Part shown: piece after piece, positions 33,887 through 36,989 of the stretch
Position numbering within the stretch: position 1 is the stretch's first letter
Layout of the letters: every line of letters begins with the position of its first letter
Assembly (NCBI GenBank): GCA_947306495.1
Contig: CAMZGT010000015.1
Location: 1-36,989 of the forward strand
Source of the DNA: an uncultured Acinetobacter sp.
GTDB taxonomy: Bacteria > Cyanobacteriota > Vampirovibrionia > Gastranaerophilales > Gastranaerophilaceae
DNA length: 36,989 nucleotides
Reading direction: 5' to 3'
Position numbers and translations under genes: made by a program
The notes under the pieces: generated by a model
Seen by the model: only the letters and a program-made list of their open reading frames with translations
Databases searched by the model: none
Told to the model about the DNA's origin: nothing

Positions 33887-34414
33887 ATGTTATCTAAAGA
33901 AGAATTATCAGATCTTTTAATTAATGATGTGAATGCATTTAATGATGCTGTAGCAGATGAAAAAGACGGTGTTGATTTAAGTGAATCAGATTTCTCCAAT
34001 TTAACATTGCAGGGAGCAAATTTTGTGAATGTTGATTTAACTTCTTCATCTTTTGCCGACAGTCATTTAACGGAAGTAAAATTTGAAGGATGTGATTTAA
34101 CTTCAGTTGATTTTACCAGAGCAACTCTTATTGAATGCTCGTTTGAGGGATCGGTGTTAAATGGTACTGACTTTAGTTATACATCTGTAAATTACGGTAA
34201 TTTTTCTGATGCTGATATGGCAGGATCAGTTTTGCAAGGTGCGGATTTTTCAGATTCAGACTTGTCTATGGCGGAGAATCTCAATGCTTGTCGTTTTGAT
34301 GAAGAAACAGTATGGCCGGACAATGATAATCTTCCTGAGGACTTTGATTCAAGTTGTTCTTCTGATTTATCTTCGCTCAATGACGAAGAGGACTATGAAC
34401 CTTCAGATTATTAA
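33887..34414 (+). CDS. Pentapeptide-repeat protein with acidic tail
   Basis: Residues about 25-130 consist of A(D/N)Lxx-type pentapeptide repeats (VDLSESDFSNLTLQGANF, VDFTRATLIECSF, SVLQGADFSDSDLS), which fold as a right-handed square beta-helix. The last 40 residues are very acidic and Ser-rich. There is no signal peptide. Roles of this fold vary, including DNA mimicry (Qnr/MfpA) and scaffolding, and the net negative charge would fit a DNA mimic. It ends the signalling operon 12 nt after the second regulator, so it may serve as its output or adaptor. Function is not assignable. Confidence 0.85.
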   Translation: MLSKEELSDLLINDVNAFNDAVADEKDGVDLSESDFSNLTLQGANFVNVDLTSSSFADSHLTEVKFEGCDLTSVDFTRATLIECSFEGSVLNGTDFSYTSVNYGNFSDADMAGSVLQGADFSDSDLSMAENLNACRFDEETVWPDNDNLPEDFDSSCSSDLSSLNDEEDYEPSDY

Positions 34415-34484
34415 TATTTAATAATATCACTTTAATTTATTTCCCTATTATTTGTAAACATTAAAAAAGAAAAAATTTATTTAA

Positions 34485-34492
34485 TGTAACAA
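34485..34492 (+). promoter_or_regulatory. TGTAACAA motif, 89 nt before rpmB
   Basis: The palindromic core TGTxACA with trailing A lies 89 nt before the rpmB start. The same octamer occurs 90 nt before the 35281 gene and 89 nt before the 35811 gene. A weak promoter (TTTAAT 34526-34531, 17 nt, TAGAAT 34549-34554) lies between it and rpmB. Confidence 0.4.
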
Positions 34493-34573
34493 TAAATTTA
34501 CAATTGCTCTTGTAAAATTAAATAGTTTAATGTAAACTTTTAGTACACTAGAATAGAAAGAAGGAATAGAACT

Positions 34574-34768
34574 ATGGCAAAAACTTGTGAAATATGCGGT
34601 AAAGGTACTTTAAAAGCTGCAAAATTAACTTTCTCACATAAACAAATTGTAAAAAGACAATCTCCTAACCTTCAAGAAATTAAAGTTCTTGACAGTAATG
34701 GTCATGCAGTAAGAAAAACTGTTTGCACATCTTGTTTAAAAGCGGGAAAAGTTCAAAAAGCTATATAA
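34574..34768 (+). CDS. rpmB: 50S ribosomal protein L28
   Basis: A 64-aa large-subunit protein starting MAKTCEICGKGTLKAAKLTFSHK-type L28 sequence. It has two CxxC pairs (CEIC and CTSC), the zinc-binding form of L28. Such forms are often paired elsewhere in genomes with zinc-free paralogues under zinc limitation. No second copy is visible here. AAGGAA before the ATG and a strong terminator after the stop mark a single-gene unit. Confidence 0.95.
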   Translation: MAKTCEICGKGTLKAAKLTFSHKQIVKRQSPNLQEIKVLDSNGHAVRKTVCTSCLKAGKVQKAI

Positions 34769-34773
34769 AATGT

Positions 34774-34819
34774 AAAAAAAATAGTGGCAGTTGTTTAACA
34801 ACTGCCACTATTTTTTTTG
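34774..34819 (+). terminator. Terminator of rpmB
   Basis: ATAGTGGCAGTTG (34781-34793) and CAACTGCCACTAT (34799-34811) form a perfect 13-bp stem, with an A run before and a T run after. Confidence 0.92.
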
Positions 34820-34837
34820 TGAGAAAAATTTGACAAA

Positions 34838-34872
34838 TTTTGTAACAAAATTAATTTATAAGTGTTACAAAA
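34838..34872. promoter_or_regulatory. Perfect 10-bp inverted repeat, operator-like
   Basis: TTTTGTAACA (34838-34847) and TGTTACAAAA (34863-34872) are exact reverse complements 15 nt apart, just downstream of a TTGACA at 34829-34834. This contains the same TGTAACA core found before the neighbouring genes and has the layout of a dimeric repressor or activator site. Confidence 0.45.
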
Positions 34873-35173
34873 CACAAAAAGGTGTCGGAAGTTTAAGGGC
34901 GGTTTTGTAGGATATTATGCTGACGAATATAACTATCCTGATTATTAACTATTATATAGAAGCTACATGAGAATTAAGTGTTCGTGATTGTACGAGCGGA
35001 TACTAGAATTTGATATGTTTGGCGGATACTATGAAAACTTAGAAATTTATGAATGGATGTATGGTTATAGTAATATCTTCGATAATGGTGTCAGTTTGCG
35101 CTGTAACTATCAACTTAATTCGAAGAGAAAAATTTTTAACTTGCACATTGGTAATAGTAGGCAATATGTTTAA
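34862..35173 (+). other. Gene-poor stretch with two small Gly/Tyr-rich frames
   Basis: The 512 nt between rpmB and the 35281 gene hold no convincing gene. One frame from a GTG (34862-34948, 28 codons) contains KGGFVGYYADEYNYPDY. Another (34988-35173) contains FGGYYENLEIYEWMYGYSN. Neither has a ribosome-binding site or a standard start. The similar GG-YY pattern could reflect decayed copies of a Gly/Tyr-rich small protein, or chance. A TGTAACAA copy follows at 35191. Confidence 0.25.
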
Positions 35174-35190
35174 TCTAAATTGTAAATATT

Positions 35191-35198
35191 TGTAACAA
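35191..35198 (+). promoter_or_regulatory. TGTAACAA motif, 90 nt before the 35281 gene
   Basis: Same octamer as at 34485 and 35722. A possible -10, TATACA, lies at 35238-35243, placing the motif about 55 nt upstream of the expected transcription start. That is an activator-like distance. Confidence 0.4.
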
Positions 35199-35280
35199 TT
35201 ATAGTAAAAAACCTAAAGTTTTTCAAAAAAATGCCGATATACATGGAGTAAAGAAAAGAAAAACATAAAGGAGTAGAAAA

Positions 35281-35649
35281 ATGGAAAACATTGGTAGACT
35301 TTCAGGATATGGTAATTATGGTGTAGGCGGCTATGGTCCTCAAAGACGTGGTGGTGAAGATGCAGCAGCTAAACAAGAAGAGCAGACAGCTCCGCAAAAT
35401 TATCAAGAAACACAAGTAGATCCTTCAAAAGTAATGGATTTTCTTGCACAAAATAATTACTTTGTTAATATAACAAATTCACCGGAAGCGGTTGAAGGTG
35501 TTGAAACAGATCCTACAGTAGCTGACAGAGTTGCCGGCTATATGGAAAAATTTGAAGTAATATATGCTATTGTAGAACAAGAATTTGGAACAGAAATGGC
35601 TCCAAAGGTAATGGATGCCGTAATGGATATGTTGATGGGTATGGTATAA
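35281..35649 (+). CDS. Small Gly-rich protein, unknown function
   Basis: A 122-aa soluble protein with a Gly/Tyr/Arg-rich N-terminus (YGNYGVGGYGPQRRGG), a Gln/Glu linker (30-50) and a C-terminal helical domain of about 70 residues. That domain begins KVMDFLAQNNYFVN and ends in a Met-rich helix. There is no signal peptide. I do not recognise the family. AAAGGAG before the ATG and a terminator after the stop mark it as a real single gene. Confidence 0.75.
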   Translation: MENIGRLSGYGNYGVGGYGPQRRGGEDAAAKQEEQTAPQNYQETQVDPSKVMDFLAQNNYFVNITNSPEAVEGVETDPTVADRVAGYMEKFEVIYAIVEQEFGTEMAPKVMDAVMDMLMGMV

Positions 35650-35691
35650 TATTTTTTCTCGTAAACTATAAATTTTTCTACACTTTATTCT

Positions 35692-35716
35692 AAGGTCAGC
35701 AAGTCTGACCTTTTTA
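35692..35716 (+). terminator. Terminator of the 35281 gene
   Basis: AAGGTCAG (35692-35699) pairs with CTGACCTT (35705-35712) around CAAGT, followed by TTTAT. Confidence 0.88.
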
Positions 35717-35721
35717 TTTCA

Positions 35722-35740
35722 TGTAACAATTTCGTAACAA
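35722..35740 (+). promoter_or_regulatory. Tandem TGTAACAA / CGTAACAA before the CHAP gene
   Basis: TGTAACAA (35722-35729) lies 89 nt before the ATG at 35811, with a near copy CGTAACAA at 35733-35740. The region between and the start is AT-rich, with TATATA-type -10 candidates near 35780-35792. Confidence 0.4.
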
Positions 35741-35810
35741 AAGCCGAAAAAAAAGTCAATTATTTGTTTTATATATGCTTTATATATATAAGATATTACA
35801 TGAGGCAACT

Positions 35811-36647
35811 ATGATTAACCAATTTTGGCATGGCTTTAATAATGGTTTTCTGACCGGAATGATAGCAAACATTCCGTTTTTCGGTTGCTTCAATTATTTT
35901 AATAATTTTAATTATAATTTTTTTAATACCTCCTTTGGGTATCCGATGTTGCCTCAATTCCAGTATAATACAGGTAGTGTGTTCAATTTTAATGCAAATC
36001 AAACAGTAAAGTATCAACAATTAGATTCAATGAATTATAATTTTAATGCTTGCTTTGATACTTTTTCATCAATGAATTCAAGTTGGAATATGTTTACAGC
36101 ATTTTCAACTAATTGGGGTTCGTTTCCATCTGGTTCGTTTTCAAATTCAAAAGCATCTTCTAATGTATCATGTACAGCATCATTGCCTACTTGCAAGCGT
36201 ATAGTAGATGTGGCAAGATCATATGTGGGTAAAATAAATTCTGATAAAGCCGGAAATAAAGCTTTTTCAAAGGGACAAGATAGACCTTGGTGTGCTGATT
36301 TTGTAGGTTATGTTGTTAATAGAGTTTATGGGAGCAGAATAAAGGATTTCCCTCAACTCAACAGTGTAAATAATATAAGGTCTTGGGGGATTAAGCATGA
36401 TTGTTATCTAAGAACAGATAATAGTTTTGATAAAGCAATGCTTATTAAGAATAAAGTAAAGCCAGGCGATATAATGATTGAAAAACGAGGTGACAAATCA
36501 CATACAGGATTTGTTTGTAAAGTTTACCAAGATGGTTCTTTTGATACTGTTGAAGGCAATTGCAGTGATTCAGTAGGAATCCGTCATTATAAAGCAAATA
36601 GCCCAACATTAAGCGGCTTTGTAAGAATGAATGAATATATGGCATAA
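35811..36647 (+). CDS. CHAP-domain peptidoglycan hydrolase with Asn/Phe-rich N-terminus
   Basis: The C-terminal half (about 140-278) is a CHAP amidase/endopeptidase domain. The catalytic Cys161 is in PWCADFVGYVV, His231 in KSHTGFV and the polar Glu248/Asn250 in TVEGNCSD. The first 125 residues are very rich in Asn, Phe, Tyr and Ser (FNYFNNFNYNFFN, FNFNANQ), with no signal peptide or cleavable leader. I start it at 35811, because GAGG lies 6 nt upstream. A frame open from 35775 lacks such a site. CHAP enzymes cut peptidoglycan cross-bridges, and the unusual N-terminus could mediate export, assembly or phase separation. It is preceded by the TGTAACAA motif. Confidence 0.85.
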   Translation: MINQFWHGFNNGFLTGMIANIPFFGCFNYFNNFNYNFFNTSFGYPMLPQFQYNTGSVFNFNANQTVKYQQLDSMNYNFNACFDTFSSMNSSWNMFTAFSTNWGSFPSGSFSNSKASSNVSCTASLPTCKRIVDVARSYVGKINSDKAGNKAFSKGQDRPWCADFVGYVVNRVYGSRIKDFPQLNSVNNIRSWGIKHDCYLRTDNSFDKAMLIKNKVKPGDIMIEKRGDKSHTGFVCKVYQDGSFDTVEGNCSDSVGIRHYKANSPTLSGFVRMNEYMA

Positions 36648-36728
36648 ATAGAACTAATAAAATATGTCTTATTTAATAATTGACTTTAAGTTTTGTAAAA
36701 TAAAATAGAAATATTTTAAAAAAAGGTG

Positions 36729-36757
36729 TTGACATTAAAAATTGATGTAATATTATA
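36729..36757 (+). promoter_or_regulatory. Strong promoter for the right-end RNA
   Basis: A perfect TTGACA (36729-36734), a 17-nt spacer and ATTATA (36752-36757), with the alternative TATTAT one base earlier. Transcription would start near 36764. The stretch 36648-36728 before it is AT-rich and empty. Confidence 0.75.
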
Positions 36758-36763
36758 GAGTTT

Positions 36764-36989
36764 GTCGGCGAGGAAACCGCCAGTACAAGCAGGTGGGTAG
36801 AACATAGCTGAAGAGAATCCCACATTCCGATGAAGTTATAGTATTCGGGAGCTGGTACAAATATAAACCCGAAATTTTAACATTGGTAAATAGCAAAGAA
36901 TCAGGTTTAAAATTTTGAGAGTGACGATAGTCACTTTTGTTTGAACCTTGACAATAGAATAGTGAAGCATTTGCGAGAGCAAATGCATA
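36764..36989 (+). ncRNA. Large structured non-coding RNA, runs off the window
   Basis: No frame of useful length is open here, but base pairing is extensive. CCAG (36780-36783) pairs with CTGG (36852-36855). It encloses GTGGG/CCCAC (36793-36797 with 36819-36823) and CCGA/TCGG (36827-36830 with 36845-36848), giving a three-way junction. TTCGGG (36844-36849) can instead pair perfectly with CCCGAA (36868-36873). Then follow an extended stem of about 10 bp (36902-36911 with 36940-36950) capped by GTGAC-GATA-GTCAC, and a perfect 8-bp hairpin with a GAGA loop (36967-36974 with 36979-36986). GC content is well above the flanks. The family is not certain. A guide-type RNA of the HEARO/omega class preceding an IscB gene, or another mobile-element RNA, is possible. 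Any partner gene would lie past 36989. Confidence 0.6.

Noticed and set aside
36764-36989. Group II intron or ribosomal RNA fragment
   Set aside because: No GUGYG-type 5' intron end, no domain V-like hairpin and no rRNA core sequence can be seen.
1-36989. CRISPR array, tRNA genes, prophage or transposase
   Set aside because: I found no regularly spaced direct repeats, no cloverleaf with a TTCGA-type arm, and no integrase or transposase motifs on either strand.

Overview
The window is AT-rich bacterial chromosome with dense, short-gap gene packing. It carries mostly core genes: mutL, tsaE/tsaB, nth, argS, ROK glucokinase, folE2, aroQ, rpsE-rpmD-rplO-secY, ispA, rsgA and rpmB. Interspersed are small proteins that I cannot assign to any broad family. 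The low GC, gut-type gene content, and small proteins with short conserved-looking N-termini (such as PSFGMKF at 22681-23064) make me think of the non-photosynthetic cyanobacterial relatives (Melainabacteria/Vampirovibrionia, order Gastranaerophilales). This is an inference from gene style, not a proven placement. I see no tRNA, rRNA, CRISPR array, integrase or transposase gene.

Layout. 1-330: terminator and a possible small structured RNA. 331-4550: mutL, a SEC-C protein, and the tsaE-tsaB pair for tRNA t6A. 4611-8971: a TPR membrane protein coupled to a GAF/GGDEF cyclase, a divergent exported protein, and a soluble histidine kinase. 9057-10531: bioG-bioC, for the pimelate moiety of biotin. 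10750-11997: a STAS-like protein, then a lytic transglycosylase with a long structured leader. 12049-17169: ROK kinase, nth, argS, and an orphan sugar-binding lipoprotein with a small exported partner. 17343-20846: a glycine-zipper peptide and a large helicase-nuclease, the most defence-like gene here. 20863-22511: folE2 with a duplicated-motif protein, and aroQ. 22681-29319: a detached spc-operon segment, then PAP2-like protein, ispA, rsgA and a frameshifted glycosyltransferase. 29415-34414: a five-gene signalling run (GAF/HD-GYP, exported TPR, two LuxR-type response regulators, pentapeptide protein). 34574-36647: rpmB, a Gly-rich small protein and a CHAP hydrolase with an Asn/Phe-rich N-terminus. 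36729-36989: a strong promoter driving a highly structured RNA that runs off the window.

How the parts may work together. Cyclic-di-GMP appears to be made by the 4611-6002 protein and degraded by the 29415-31085 protein. Each has a GAF domain and is translationally overlapped with a TPR protein that is anchored in or exported across the membrane. Cell-wall remodelling is represented by the lytic transglycosylase and the CHAP protein. A TGTAACAA sequence sits 89-90 nt before three consecutive start codons (rpmB, 35281 and 35811), suggesting shared regulation near the right end.

The best candidates for something undescribed are the right-end RNA, the solitary helicase-nuclease, the signalling operon, and the structured leader of the lytic transglycosylase.
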